64,000 nt of DNA from an uncultured Flavobacteriales bacterium (GCA_943788775.1 CALSRO010000004.1:250001-314000); one strand, 5' to 3'. Numbered from the stretch's first letter, positions 25,574 through 35,805 are shown. Program-made: numbers and translations. Notes: generated by a model from the letters alone, not told the origin.

Positions 25574-27627
25574 GCAGCGTGAGCTCGATTCGAAATGTGC
25601 TTCCTTGATCGATTTTACTTTCGACTGTTAGGGTTCCACCCATTTGCTCGATGAGTGCTTTTGATACGTATAACCCCAATCCACTGCCACCATTGTCAAT
25701 TTCGTCTTGAGGGTTGATTTGGAAAAATTTATCAAAAATGTCTGCGACTCGAATTTTCGAAATTCCAATTCCTGTATCTTGAATTTCTATTATTACACGT
25801 TGGTGATTAAGATCGTGTTCGATACTAAACAACTTTATTTTAACAAAGCCTTCTCGAGTAAACTTGAATGCGTTTTGAAGTAAATTGAACAATACCTGTT
25901 TTAATCGCCTGGGGTCTCCAATCAACTTATCAGGAAGGTCATCTATTTCAGCAATAAGGTCAATATCTTTTTCTTTTGAAATAAACTCAAATGCCTCTAG
26001 CAGATCATCAATAAGAAGCTTCAACGAGAATCGCTTATGCTCAATTCTGAGCCTTCCAGATTCAATATATGAGAAATCTAAGATGTCATCAGTAAGTGCA
26101 ATCAAAGAGCGCACTGAATAATCGAGTACGACCATTTCTTCCTTGTTTTCGTCTTCAGTTTGTTTTTTAAGCATGCTCACAATTGCATTTAAGGGTCCGC
26201 GCATGTCGTGACTTACTGTCGAGAAGAAGACGCCTTTATCTCTTTCTGCACTTTCAATTTTCTTTAGGTTTTCTTCATGATCCAACCTTGCTTTTTTGAG
26301 TTGTACACGTAAATCTGATGCTATTTTTTTTTCGTTCAATAGCGTGTTTTCAACTTTCGCTTGTTTTCGATATGCTGAAAAATAAAGTACGAAAACGGTG
26401 AATAACATGACAAAACAAATCGACAAAAGGGTTATAAGAAGCCAGTTTTGATCCTTATTGTCTGATTCGTCAATTTGGGTAGTTAACTTATGTTCTTTAT
26501 TAAGAATGCGCTGACTTAGATGAGTTGCATAAGCCTTAGTGAGCATCTTTCGATCGGTATTTGCAGCGCTATCCTTAAAATCAACCAACCGATTTAACCA
26601 AGTCACCGCCTGCTCCAATTTATTATGACTTATTAAAAAGTCTGCATATTGCTTATAAACTATGGGAGTTACGTTAAAAGAACCTTCTTTTTCACTAATT
26701 CTAATTGCCTCTAACATATAGTCTTCGGCTATCGTAGCCTTCCCCATCTTGCCATATATAATAGCTAGATTGCTATAACTAATGGCTAACATGGCAGGAT
26801 CTCCTACTTGTTTTTTGATTTCGATACTTTTCACTTGGTAATCTAAGGCGTTCTCAAGGTCGTTTTGTTCCTCAAAAACATTCGCTAGGTTGTTATAGTT
26901 ATAGCTTAAAGCTCGACTGTTGTCATTTTGTTTATTAATCGCAATTGCTTTGAGTAGGTACTCTTTTGCCCGCGAATAATCTCCTTTGAGTTTGAAGGCT
27001 GAGCCTATGTTGTTATACACCCTAGCCATATGTTCAGTATCGTTAGTTGACTCAGCTATCTTAAGTGAACGTTCGAAATACGCTATGGCTTCGATGTATT
27101 GAGATTCACTCTTTTTAATCAATCCGATTTGATTAAGTACCGGGGCAAGCCTCAATTGATCATCACTTATTTCACAAATCACCATGCAACGTAAGAGGGT
27201 CTCCATTGCCGTAGTGTTTAAGCCTAAGGATTTATAACATAATGCAAGCTCATAAAGACCTCTTGCAAGGTTTATAGTGTCGCCTGTAACTTCTGAAGTG
27301 TAAAATAACTGTTTCGAAAATCTTGGCCGCGGCTTCGAAATCTCCGAGCTTGCTATACGACTCGCCCAGATCAAACCCCACCACTGTAATAAGCGAGTCA
27401 TCAAGTGTGAAAAATGGTATGGATAAAGAGTCAAGCAATACCTTTGATTCCAGTCGGTTTTCAGCTTTGAAAAAGGCATTGGACTCTTTGATTCCCTCTC
27501 TGAATTCGGATATTTCTTGATAATTTCTTGACGACTGTGCTATACAAACAGAAGCATTTGACATGATGGATACAATGACTATTGAAGTCGAAAACTTCCA
27601 GTATTTTATTAGGGTAAGCGTATTCAT
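25554..27627 (-). CDS. TPR sensor histidine kinase, one frameshift
   Basis: Sensor kinase of a two-component system. It starts MNTLTLIKYWKFST at 27627 with a signal/anchor, and the frame changes near 27310. One frame gives KLGDFEAAAKIFET and the next continues FYTSEVTGDTINLARGLYELALCY, both TPR-like, so one extra base splits the gene. Restored length is about 690 residues. Several TPR repeats (GSAFKLKGDYSRAKEYLLKA and similar) precede a transmembrane helix (LLITLLSICFVMLFTVFVLY) and a coiled coil. The H-box is FFSTVSHDMRGPLNAIV, followed by an ATPase domain with N-box LLQNAFKFT, G1 IQDTGIGI and G2 GSGLGLYVSK. No receiver domain or regulator gene is adjacent. Confidence 0.85.
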
Positions 27628-27672
27628 TTTGTTATGAACTAGTTAGCGGTATGCACTCTATTTGATTAGCCG

Positions 27673-27680
27673 TACTTTTG
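27673..27680 (+). promoter_or_regulatory. -7 promoter element fixing the start of the barrel gene
   Basis: TACTTTTG is an exact TAnnTTTG match ending 9 bases before ATG 27690. The upstream TTG at 27678 that extends the ORF lies inside this box, so it cannot be the start codon. Confidence 0.55.
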
Positions 27681-27689
27681 TTTTTCGTG

Positions 27690-28868
27690 ATGAAACGAAT
27701 GAAACGGTTAATATTATTCACTTTGGTTCTTTTGGTGGCTATGTCTGGCTTTTCCCAAAAGAAAGCGGTTTTTGGGAAAGACCCAAAGATTAAGAATCGA
27801 GGAGGAACCAACAAGACATATAAAACACCCAAGATAGACAATAGCCCCACGGATTGGACTAAAACGAGGCTGGAGTTTATGCTTGGCATTGGTCCAACTG
27901 CCTTCTTAGGGGACCTGGGTGGTCAAGATGGGCCGGGGAAACCATTCATTTATGACTTCGAGCCCACTCAAATGCGATATGGAATATCCGTTGCCACGCG
28001 CTACTACCTTCGAGAATATCATGCAATTCGAGGCAGTTTGTCTTATGGTAGATTAAGTGGTGATGATGCCACCACAGATTATCCAAACCGGAAGTATCGA
28101 AATCTAAACTTCAAATCTCCGCTCATTGAGTTAACAGGGAATTATGAATTCTATCTGTTAAAGCCCAAAACAATCCATTTTGCCGGAGCCAGAACAACCA
28201 GCATTTTTGATGGTAACAGGTTTGGGATTTACGCCTCGGCTGGTGCGGGGTTTATGTTTTTTAATTCAAAAGGGCAATTAAACGGTCAATGGTATGCGCT
28301 AAAACCAATGCAAACAGAGGGGCAGGGGATGCCAAATGGCCCTAAACCATATAGGAGATTGGGCTTGGTGTTTCCAATTGGCGGAGGCGTTACATACCTG
28401 TTGAATCGTAATTATACAATTGGTATTGATTTCGGGTATAGATGGACCAGTTCTGATTATATGGATGATGCTAGTGGCTATTATTATCCAAATGATGAAA
28501 TTGAAAAGAGAAATGGCAAGCTAGCTGCACTTTTTGCAAACCCAAGTGTGTTACTGGAGGATGTACCCGACCCAGATTGGTATACTGAAAACCAACCAAG
28601 GGGAGGAAGCGAGAGTAATGACACATATCTTATTTCTCAAATCACACTAAGTCATTCGTTCACCCCATCGATAACGAATAAAGAGTTTAAACAAAAAAAG
28701 CGAAAGCAAAAGCAGAGTTATCGAAACAAGAAAAAATTGCGCAAAAAGAAAGGCTCAAAGAATCGAGTTTATGATAATAAGAAGATCAAAAACAAGAAGA
28801 AAAAGTTTAAAGCTCCCAATCTAAAGTTTGGTAAGAAGCGCAAAAAGAATAAGATTAGAACTTTCTAA
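27690..28868 (+). CDS. Outer-membrane beta-barrel protein with Lys/Arg-rich tail
   Basis: The start MKRMKRLILFTLVLLVAMSG gives a clean signal peptide; the -7 promoter box lies just upstream. The 392-residue protein has a PorG/DUF6089-like barrel opening (FMLGIGPTAFLGDLGGQDG), aromatic-alternating strands and a YTIGIDFGYRWTSSDYMDD strand. The barrel-like part ends near residue 330. About 60 residues follow that are roughly half Lys/Arg (KKRKQKQSYRNKKKLRKKKG, later FGKKRKKNKIRTF), unusual for an outer-membrane protein. Function unknown; relation to T9SS PorG is only suggested by the opening motif. Confidence 0.7.
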   Translation: MKRMKRLILFTLVLLVAMSGFSQKKAVFGKDPKIKNRGGTNKTYKTPKIDNSPTDWTKTRLEFMLGIGPTAFLGDLGGQDGPGKPFIYDFEPTQMRYGISVATRYYLREYHAIRGSLSYGRLSGDDATTDYPNRKYRNLNFKSPLIELTGNYEFYLLKPKTIHFAGARTTSIFDGNRFGIYASAGAGFMFFNSKGQLNGQWYALKPMQTEGQGMPNGPKPYRRLGLVFPIGGGVTYLLNRNYTIGIDFGYRWTSSDYMDDASGYYYPNDEIEKRNGKLAALFANPSVLLEDVPDPDWYTENQPRGGSESNDTYLISQITLSHSFTPSITNKEFKQKKRKQKQSYRNKKKLRKKKGSKNRVYDNKKIKNKKKKFKAPNLKFGKKRKKNKIRTF

Positions 28869-30157
28869 ATACGATACGTAAACCCGAATTGGAGATCGAT
28901 TAATTTATTGGTTTCATCAATTACTCGATACTCTGATTTACTATCTACCGCTGTGTTCAGCGGCACCATCATTTGACCAAAGGAACTTAAGTTTCCTAAT
29001 ATGGAACGCTCAACCCCAAGGGAGGCTCCATATCGAATTTTATTCAATCCGTTCAAGGTGTTTAATTCAGATTTTCCAGTAACCGAAGCTTGATATTCGG
29101 TGTTGTTATAGACTATGTAGGCGTCATTTTTAGCTGCAATTAGAAAATCAACAAATCCACCTGCGGTAAAAGTCCATTTGTCAGCAAATTGATGATTGTA
29201 GTTTATTGGAATATGAACATAATCCATACGAGTTGCGACTAAACTTTCGTGAATTATAAATTGCTGTTCACTCAGGTTTCCACCATAGGAGGCTGCAATA
29301 CCAGATATGATTGGGTTCAAGTCCACGTCACGTGTTCGTTCAATTCCATTTCCTGACCTGCGAATCCAGCCAACTTCTGCAGTTATATAAGAGTTATCGG
29401 ATATTGCATACCCGTATCCGAATGAGAATGAAGGGTTAGCTTTCCATTCAGAGTCAATTTCAAACGAGTTTGATTCGCCAGATCCTATTCTCATACCTCC
29501 GCGTAAAAACCACATATGATTACTATTCCATATGTCGATTTCTGGTTCAATTATTTCCAAGTTGTCTATATCTGAAGGCGAACTTCCTTTTATAACACCA
29601 ATGAGCATTTTAGAAATGCCATCGTAGGCTCTCCCGTCTAAAGTTTCAACTAAGCTTGTATGAGATTCATTTTCTGGCGATTGTTTTTGGTCATGCGCAG
29701 CTGCGATAGATTCTAAACTATCCCCTAGAGTGACTAAATTTTGTGTTGATTGAATCGAAGACTCTAAGTGGTTTGTTTCCCCATCCGCAGAAGAAGGGGG
29801 CAAACTTAACTGTTCATCAACAAGCTGAAAACTGGCAATATTCGCATCTTGAGCATTTTGAGTTGATGTTTGATCATAGATTAAACTAAAGCCATCATCG
29901 AATTTTGAAATTTTGCTTTCAAGACTAGTGTCGGAACTGATTAATCCTGCTATTGTAATAGAAGAAGTAAACACAGCTGCCACTTTAAAAATGGCGAATT
30001 TGCCCGTGGAAGCGGCCGCACTACTCGCCATTGCATATTTAGAGTTTAGGGCAACTTCAACAGCCTTCCAACCAGCATCAGAGTTTAATGAGTAATCTTT
30101 CGCATCCGTGAACCTTGATTTGAAAACCTCGTCAATATTGTTGTCGAAATTATCCAT
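28865..30157 (-). CDS. Anti-sigma-like membrane protein with C-terminal barrel-like domain
   Basis: The 430-residue product is encoded directly behind an ECF sigma gene, overlapping it by 8 bp, so it is the likely anti-sigma partner. Its N-terminal 45 residues are short, charged and cytoplasmic-looking (NIDEVFKSRFTDAKDYSLNSD). One hydrophobic helix follows (about 54-72), then a Ser-rich acidic linker and, from about residue 210, a beta-rich domain resembling outer-membrane barrel proteins (WFLRGGMRIGSGESNSFEID, SFSFGYGYAISDNSYIT) ending LIDLQFGFTYRI. Its last bases overlap the barrel gene end by 4 bp. Anti-sigma function is inferred from position and layout, not from a recognised domain. Confidence 0.6.
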   Translation of the reverse strand: MDNFDNNIDEVFKSRFTDAKDYSLNSDAGWKAVEVALNSKYAMASSAAASTGKFAIFKVAAVFTSSITIAGLISSDTSLESKISKFDDGFSLIYDQTSTQNAQDANIASFQLVDEQLSLPPSSADGETNHLESSIQSTQNLVTLGDSLESIAAAHDQKQSPENESHTSLVETLDGRAYDGISKMLIGVIKGSSPSDIDNLEIIEPEIDIWNSNHMWFLRGGMRIGSGESNSFEIDSEWKANPSFSFGYGYAISDNSYITAEVGWIRRSGNGIERTRDVDLNPIISGIAASYGGNLSEQQFIIHESLVATRMDYVHIPINYNHQFADKWTFTAGGFVDFLIAAKNDAYIVYNNTEYQASVTGKSELNTLNGLNKIRYGASLGVERSILGNLSSFGQMMVPLNTAVDSKSEYRVIDETNKLIDLQFGFTYRI

Positions 30158-30701
30158 AGGCTACATATACATCTGGATAAGCTAACCTGAGCTTTGCTTG
30201 TATTTGCTTTCTTGCAGAGCTTAGGTGCCATTTAGATGTACCCACTGAGATATTTAGGTGTTCGGCAATTTCCTTGTGACTGAACCCATCGATTGCAAAC
30301 ATGTTGAAGACAACCTTGCTTACTGGTGATATACTGTCGATAATAGACATGAGTTCACGAATGGACAGGTTATTTAAGCCATCATTATAGACCTGATAGG
30401 TCGGCATAATGGCCTCAAAGGAGAAAATATCCTTGTATCGTTTATTTGATCGTAAATGATCGAGAGCTGTGTTGATTATAATTCGTTTACACCAACCTTC
30501 AAAAGAGTTTTGAAAGTGGTATTGATCCACTTTGCGAAATATTTTAATGAATCCCTGATTGAGCACATCCAAGGATTCTTCTTCATCCTTAATGTATCTT
30601 CTTACGATCGAAAGCATTAATGGGAAGTAGGTTTCGTAGACCTTTTTTTGGGCCTTGCGATCCTCATCTAAACATCCTTGTATGGTAGCTTCGCTGATCA
30701 T
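30150..30701 (-). CDS. ECF RNA polymerase sigma factor
   Basis: The 183-residue sigma-70-family factor has region 2 (VYETYFPLMLSIVRRYIKDEEES, then EGWCKRIIINTALDHLRSNKR) and region 4 with the helix-turn-helix GFSHKEIAEHLNISVGTSKW. It would direct RNA polymerase to a small envelope-stress or surface regulon. The gene downstream encodes a membrane protein that probably controls it. The start ATG at 30699-30701 leaves 51 bp to the next gene. Confidence 0.93.
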   Translation of the reverse strand: MISEATIQGCLDEDRKAQKKVYETYFPLMLSIVRRYIKDEEESLDVLNQGFIKIFRKVDQYHFQNSFEGWCKRIIINTALDHLRSNKRYKDIFSFEAIMPTYQVYNDGLNNLSIRELMSIIDSISPVSKVVFNMFAIDGFSHKEIAEHLNISVGTSKWHLSSARKQIQAKLRLAYPDVYVAYG

Positions 30702-30752
30702 TATGTTCTACACAACGAAACTTAGACGGTAAAATTTAAGGAAAGGTTGTTG

Positions 30753-31355
30753 TTATTTTAGTTTAATAACATTCGCTTTGCGCAATCCTGTGCCCGATGT
30801 GATAACGACACCGTCTAAATCTGGGTATGCTTCTTTAGCAACTCTTGTCATTTCCTTGATTATTTCTTCGTAATCTGAATTACGGAAATTTTGGGGAACC
30901 TCAACCTTGCCAAGCAAGATGTACTCCGCGGTTGGATTGTTCTCGATGAAGATATTTACACCTCCACGACCAACAGACTCCGACAACTGAAAGGAAGGGT
31001 ATATGCTAATTTCTTCTCCTCTTTTGGGCTTTCTTTTTTTAGCTTTTGGATCTCGATAAAACTGAATTATATCTGCTTTGCAAAAACCTGTTCCAGGACG
31101 AAATATTAAGGCGTCATACTCCACATCTGGAAATTCTTTTGCGACCCTTTTTATCATGTGCTCCATCATTAAATCGAATTTATCAGGAAACATTAAACCA
31201 CAAGTAACCGTGCCTAAATGCCGATATTGAGTTGCGGGGTTGGATTCAATATAGACTACTTTACCTTCAATTACATTTGCGGTTCCTGGCACTTTTTGAG
31301 CCCATGAAATAGAAATTGCAGCAACTGCTGCGAGAGTAAGGATTAACTTTTTCAT
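30753..31355 (-). CDS. Exported protein with an internally duplicated domain
   Basis: I do not recognise the family. A signal peptide (MKKLILTLAAVAAISISWAQ) is followed by two copies of an approximately 75-residue domain. Copy one opens VVYIESNPATQYRHLGTV and ends ALIFRPGTGFCKADIIQF. Copy two opens NIFIENNPTAEYILLGKV and ends GVVITSGTGLRKANVIKLK. A basic KAKKRKPKRG linker joins them. The alternating strand-helix pattern suggests a small alpha-beta fold. The gene precedes the ECF sigma gene in the same direction and follows the DUF2147 gene by 4 bp. Confidence 0.7.
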   Translation of the reverse strand: MKKLILTLAAVAAISISWAQKVPGTANVIEGKVVYIESNPATQYRHLGTVTCGLMFPDKFDLMMEHMIKRVAKEFPDVEYDALIFRPGTGFCKADIIQFYRDPKAKKRKPKRGEEISIYPSFQLSESVGRGGVNIFIENNPTAEYILLGKVEVPQNFRNSDYEEIIKEMTRVAKEAYPDLDGVVITSGTGLRKANVIKLK

Positions 31356-31359
31356 TTTA

Positions 31360-31785
31360 TTATTCTGCTTTTGTCCATATGGAAGTTCGACCGATCAAAG
31401 CAAACCCCACAAAACCGCGTACGTTCAACTTATCACCTTCTTTTGTTATGTAGCAAGAGTAGGTCTCACCATTTTTAGGATCATAAATGGTTCCGTCTTC
31501 CCATTCATCATCATCGAATTCAAACCCTTTTAATATTTCAAGTCCCAATATAGGTCTACTCCTAAGGTCCTCATCTTCATTTTCTTTGTCAAGTTTTGGT
31601 TTACCATCTCGCATAGGGTCTTTCAACCACACGATTTTACCATCGTATTTATCTCCAGCTTTGAAAATCTCAACTTTGGCTGTTTTTTCTTGGTTATACC
31701 AAACACCTAATATGTCATCTGCTTTCTGCGAGATCGCATTGGAGCAGATAAGAAATGTCAGGAATAAAACGGATAGAATTCTCAT
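31360..31785 (-). CDS. DUF2147 family exported protein
   Basis: The 141-residue protein has a signal peptide and a DUF2147 domain: DDILGVWYNQEKTAKVEIF, then YDGKIVWLKDPMRDGKPK, ending FVGFALIGRTSIWTKAE. DUF2147 proteins are small secreted beta-rich proteins of unknown exact function, common in Bacteroidota. The duplicated-domain gene follows 4 bp after its stop, so they probably share a transcript. Confidence 0.88.
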   Translation of the reverse strand: MRILSVLFLTFLICSNAISQKADDILGVWYNQEKTAKVEIFKAGDKYDGKIVWLKDPMRDGKPKLDKENEDEDLRSRPILGLEILKGFEFDDDEWEDGTIYDPKNGETYSCYITKEGDKLNVRGFVGFALIGRTSIWTKAE

Positions 31786-31886
31786 AACGCTGTTGTTTTA
31801 TAAAATGTAAAGAAATGATTTTTTTGATTATGCATGAAAATCTACCAATACAATCATGTTGCCAAACTCAAAAAATAAGGTTCTCT

Positions 31887-34800
31887 TTATCGTACAATAG
31901 TCAGCGGAAAAGTCATGGAATCATCAATATGGATTAAATAGTTCCCCGCTTCTAATTCAACAAGATTCAAGGATATATGCGATTTACCTACAGCTGAATA
32001 TTCTTGAATTAGTGAACCAGACATGTCGTATAGATGGATACTATTTTGTCCATTTAGGTTTTCAATAATCAAAATGTCGGAAGTTGGATTTGGATAGATT
32101 GTAATGCCAGATTCATCCACTTTCTGCAAATCCAATGTTGTGATGAGCTTCAACAAGGTGTCTTCACCAACCGTGTTCGATACTGTTTGGGTTACAGAAT
32201 AGACCTGCTGACTGGCATAGGTATAGGAGCTTGGCACACTGCCCATAACAGTCCCATCTCCGAGATCAAAGGTGATGGTATCTGAGAATAAACTTAAATC
32301 CGTAAATGAGATAGTAACGCCATCATTTTGAACACCATAATCGAAGTTGGCGATGGGTGGATGCGAAAGCATAATATCGTCAATAGCAATATCACTTCTG
32401 TAATCAGAACCGGAAACACCTCTAAATCTAATGTTTACTACCTGTCCAACATATGCGGCTAAGGAGACTTCTGCTAATTCCCATTCATCCCCTTGATTGC
32501 CACCGATAAAGAAAACATCTTCGGTCCATTGGGATCCATCAAATAAGTCAATGGATAATGACCCCATGTCAAGTCCATTCATGGAATACCAAAAAGTGAG
32601 TTTAGGTTCAGTCGCTTGGGTTAAATCGATGCAAGGTGATGTAAGCATAGCCGTTTGAAAAGTACAACCGCCACTTGCCTCGAAATAGATGTATTTACCA
32701 CTAGAGTTTTCTAAAGTATGATCTGCGCTTGGCCCAGTAAAGTCAGATTGCGTTCCTCCAGAATTAGTTCGCCAATCAGATTCATCAACAAGTCCAGTTG
32801 GCTCATTTACCCAATCATTTTCCATTTCGCATACTGTAAACCCGCAATCAGAGCCGGTTCCACAAAGATCGAACGATTCAAAATTCTCACTCCAAAGTAC
32901 GCTGAGTGTTTCAGAATCAACAAATGGATATGAAACAACCATGGTGTCGTTATAAGGATGGCCATCGTTTGACGCATCCAAGACGATTTGAACCCCATTA
33001 TTTCCACTAACTAAAGCTGCCTTTGTGCTAAATGTAAATTCGTGTGTTGATCCGCTAGCAATAGCCTGCACAAACGTCTGTGTGAATGTTTGCCCTAGGT
33101 CTGTGGTGAATGTGGCGTCCAATGCGGTTAGGCTATTTACGCCTTCGTTTTCAACTGTGAAGGAAATGTAAACGCTATCACCGTGGCAGGAAAAAAGCGT
33201 TCCTGATTCTGGCGACACAGCTACAATTCCAGCATCGTCATTAATAATGCAGTTAAATACTCCAGGAGTTTTTTGTACAGCGATCATTCGTTTGCCTTCT
33301 GCATCATTTATTCCAAGTGATGACACGCTATACCATACTTTGTCGCTTAGAGGATTTGAAAAGTAATCGACAAACTCAGTTTCCGTTGTCGTTCCAATTT
33401 CATCCATGTATTTAGCACCGAGTGAATAAACGGTGTATCCGGGTGCACTAGATGCGGCATTCCATGATAATCCAATAGAGTCTGGGCATGCATATTCGAC
33501 TACCAAATTGGTCGGGGTTCTTATAACAGAAAACTCATCCGAAGCAACGACTTCACTTCCATAGGTAAGTCTCAATAGTACATTGCCTGTAGCCAAATTC
33601 GGAACGGACCAATTATGGAAACCCTGAGCAACAGGGACAGAGCTTGTTATCGTAGTCCAACTGGCGCCACCATTCGGGCTATATTCAATCAATAAATTAC
33701 CGGTCGTGTATGGAGCGTCCCATCGGATTTTTTCCGTTGTGAACGGAACGAGTGACTCACCGCCAACGGGATACGTTAATACCAATTCTTCCATTTCGTA
33801 CCAATAAACGATATAAAAAGTCTGAGGCCCACTTGGAACAGATGTTCCTTTCACCTTAATCAAGTAGTTGCCAGAAGTAGGATTGAAAAACTCCACTTGT
33901 TCCACGTTATTCAAATTATCTACCCCTGGCACCGCTGGTGCATTTAAAGTGGTAGCGTTTGGAGCAGGATTCAGCAGGTAGGGTAGGTTTTCAGTGGCAT
34001 TTGGATCGGTAACTGTAAGATCCAAATCATTGATTAATGCCGATGATGCGTTGACGGATGCTTCAGGGTCGGTCCAATAAAGCATAAACCGCGCACTTGC
34101 TACACCAGAAGGCACAATCAATGTGAACTGAGTGCTATCGCCATCTGATATGGATCCATTCGTAAATGAACTTGACTCAATTACTTCGTAGGCTTTTCTG
34201 GCGTTGATTCGTCCCCATCCATAGATATAGTCAGGACCGATATTGCCAAGATCTTCAGCTGTGTTTAATACAATGGCTTTCATCAACCCAGATGCTGGGA
34301 GGCTGCCTTGCTGATCTTCAAATGCTTCGTATAAAACTGCTAAGGTGCCTGAAACACCAGGGCAAGACATAGAGGTTCCAGTTTTTACACCATATTGATT
34401 GTTCTCAATGGTCGAGGTAACGGCTGTTCCTTTGGCGCTTATATCCGGCTTAATTCTACCATCTTCTGCGGGTCCGCGACTGCTTGAATTGGCTATCTGA
34501 TCGTTTTCAGTCAGATTCGCAACAGTGATTACGTTTTTACCGATTTTATGGCCGCCTGTAATATTTCCCCAGGTATTCCCGGCACCATATCCACAGTTAC
34601 TTGTGCCGCTATTCCCTGCAGAGAACACATGCACCAAGCTTTCGTAATCAAATACTTGTTGATCCATTTGTCTTGCCAGAGCAGTGTATCCCGCGTTACA
34701 ACCATTACTATAGGAAGTCGATGTAATGACTATTCCTTTCGAAGCATAATGAATATCCATGCTGTCAAAAGCTTGATATTCAGGAGCTGCTTTATACACA

Positions 34801-35696
34801 TAAAGGTCAGATCCTTTTGCCTGTCCTTCATGATAGGGGTTTATGTTTCCCGCTCCATTGATGGTTCCTCCAACGTGATCTCCGTGATCACCTAAGCTTG
34901 TTTGCCAGAACTGTTCAACAATTCGTCCTTCATGATCAATGTGCGGTCCGATGGATCCATCATCTTGCAATGCCACATTTATTCCAGACCCATCATAGGC
35001 GATGCCATTCGTGTTTTCGCCTGAAATGAAATTTACACGGTGAGAAGTTCTTCCAGTATAATTCTCAGGCATACCAGCATCATAGTTCCAATCTATCCAT
35101 TTTACAAATGGCATTTCAAGAACAGAGTCAAACGCTGAAGGTTCAATTGCAATTACGATGTAGCCTAGCTTCTCTTCAATTTCAATTAGTGAAGCATTTG
35201 CATTACTAAGTTCTGACCAGATGGACTTCGCGCTAACATTGGCAAAGGGGTGTGCGTTTATTATTATTTGATTTCCGGTCTTGGCTCTGATGGGCGGATT
35301 TGCAACATCGATGTCACTTTTGAATTCATTCAAAAATGGACTTGACCACAAGGCTCCAAACTGTTCCAATAGATAAAGGTTTGCGTCATGTTCAATGCTT
35401 ACAGAAAAACATCCCTTGGGCAAATACTCCAGTTTTGTGATGCCATTATCCGCAAGCATTTCCCATTGATCCGATGTTGGATATGTTTCAGGGCTAATTA
35501 TTCCGAAATGCTTACCTCGAAACTCTGGCCATTGATTGATACTAGCTTTCAGCGAGACGATGTCAGTTTTGAGAGCCAACGAATAATTTCCAGACTTTAA
35601 GCTGAGTTCGTGTTTTTGACCTTGAGCGAGAGTAATTGATACGGTTGCGGCAAGGATAAATGAGGTTGAAATAATCTGTTTGTAGAATTTCTTCAT
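31887..35696 (-). CDS. Secreted S8 subtilisin-like protease with T9SS sorting domain
   Basis: The 1269-residue exported serine protease has a signal peptide (to about 24) and a pro-region to about 215. The catalytic domain contains DDGS (Asp245/246), the HGDHVGG motif (His271) and GTSMSCPG (Ser at about 445). Further domains are: a beta domain, an Ig-like/Fn3 domain (LVVEYACPDSIGLSWNAAS), a MAM-like domain near 980-1120 (LWSENFESFD, then WYSMNGLDMGSLSIDLFDG), a PKD-like domain (ANFDYGVQNDGVTISFTDLS) and a C-terminal sorting domain (ITIYPNPTSDILIIENLNG). The type IX system probably moves it to the cell surface or medium to degrade proteins. Confidence 0.92.
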   Translation of the reverse strand: MKKFYKQIISTSFILAATVSITLAQGQKHELSLKSGNYSLALKTDIVSLKASINQWPEFRGKHFGIISPETYPTSDQWEMLADNGITKLEYLPKGCFSVSIEHDANLYLLEQFGALWSSPFLNEFKSDIDVANPPIRAKTGNQIIINAHPFANVSAKSIWSELSNANASLIEIEEKLGYIVIAIEPSAFDSVLEMPFVKWIDWNYDAGMPENYTGRTSHRVNFISGENTNGIAYDGSGINVALQDDGSIGPHIDHEGRIVEQFWQTSLGDHGDHVGGTINGAGNINPYHEGQAKGSDLYVYKAAPEYQAFDSMDIHYASKGIVITSTSYSNGCNAGYTALARQMDQQVFDYESLVHVFSAGNSGTSNCGYGAGNTWGNITGGHKIGKNVITVANLTENDQIANSSSRGPAEDGRIKPDISAKGTAVTSTIENNQYGVKTGTSMSCPGVSGTLAVLYEAFEDQQGSLPASGLMKAIVLNTAEDLGNIGPDYIYGWGRINARKAYEVIESSSFTNGSISDGDSTQFTLIVPSGVASARFMLYWTDPEASVNASSALINDLDLTVTDPNATENLPYLLNPAPNATTLNAPAVPGVDNLNNVEQVEFFNPTSGNYLIKVKGTSVPSGPQTFYIVYWYEMEELVLTYPVGGESLVPFTTEKIRWDAPYTTGNLLIEYSPNGGASWTTITSSVPVAQGFHNWSVPNLATGNVLLRLTYGSEVVASDEFSVIRTPTNLVVEYACPDSIGLSWNAASSAPGYTVYSLGAKYMDEIGTTTETEFVDYFSNPLSDKVWYSVSSLGINDAEGKRMIAVQKTPGVFNCIINDDAGIVAVSPESGTLFSCHGDSVYISFTVENEGVNSLTALDATFTTDLGQTFTQTFVQAIASGSTHEFTFSTKAALVSGNNGVQIVLDASNDGHPYNDTMVVSYPFVDSETLSVLWSENFESFDLCGTGSDCGFTVCEMENDWVNEPTGLVDESDWRTNSGGTQSDFTGPSADHTLENSSGKYIYFEASGGCTFQTAMLTSPCIDLTQATEPKLTFWYSMNGLDMGSLSIDLFDGSQWTEDVFFIGGNQGDEWELAEVSLAAYVGQVVNIRFRGVSGSDYRSDIAIDDIMLSHPPIANFDYGVQNDGVTISFTDLSLFSDTITFDLGDGTVMGSVPSSYTYASQQVYSVTQTVSNTVGEDTLLKLITTLDLQKVDESGITIYPNPTSDILIIENLNGQNSIHLYDMSGSLIQEYSAVGKSHISLNLVELEAGNYLIHIDDSMTFPLTIVR

Positions 35697-35742
35697 TAGG
35701 TTCTTTTTGGAAAGTTCAGGCTGAAGGTATGAGCACCAATAT

Positions 35743-35750
35743 TACATTTG
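35743..35750 (+). promoter_or_regulatory. -7 promoter element upstream of prc-type gene
   Basis: TACATTTG matches TAnnTTTG exactly and lies 55 bp before the protease start at 35806. No good TTG -33 box is seen. Confidence 0.4.
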
Positions 35751-35805
35751 ATAACAAAGGGCGTCAAAACTTGTTTGATCTTGAGATGCTAGTTTATAAT
35801 TAAAG

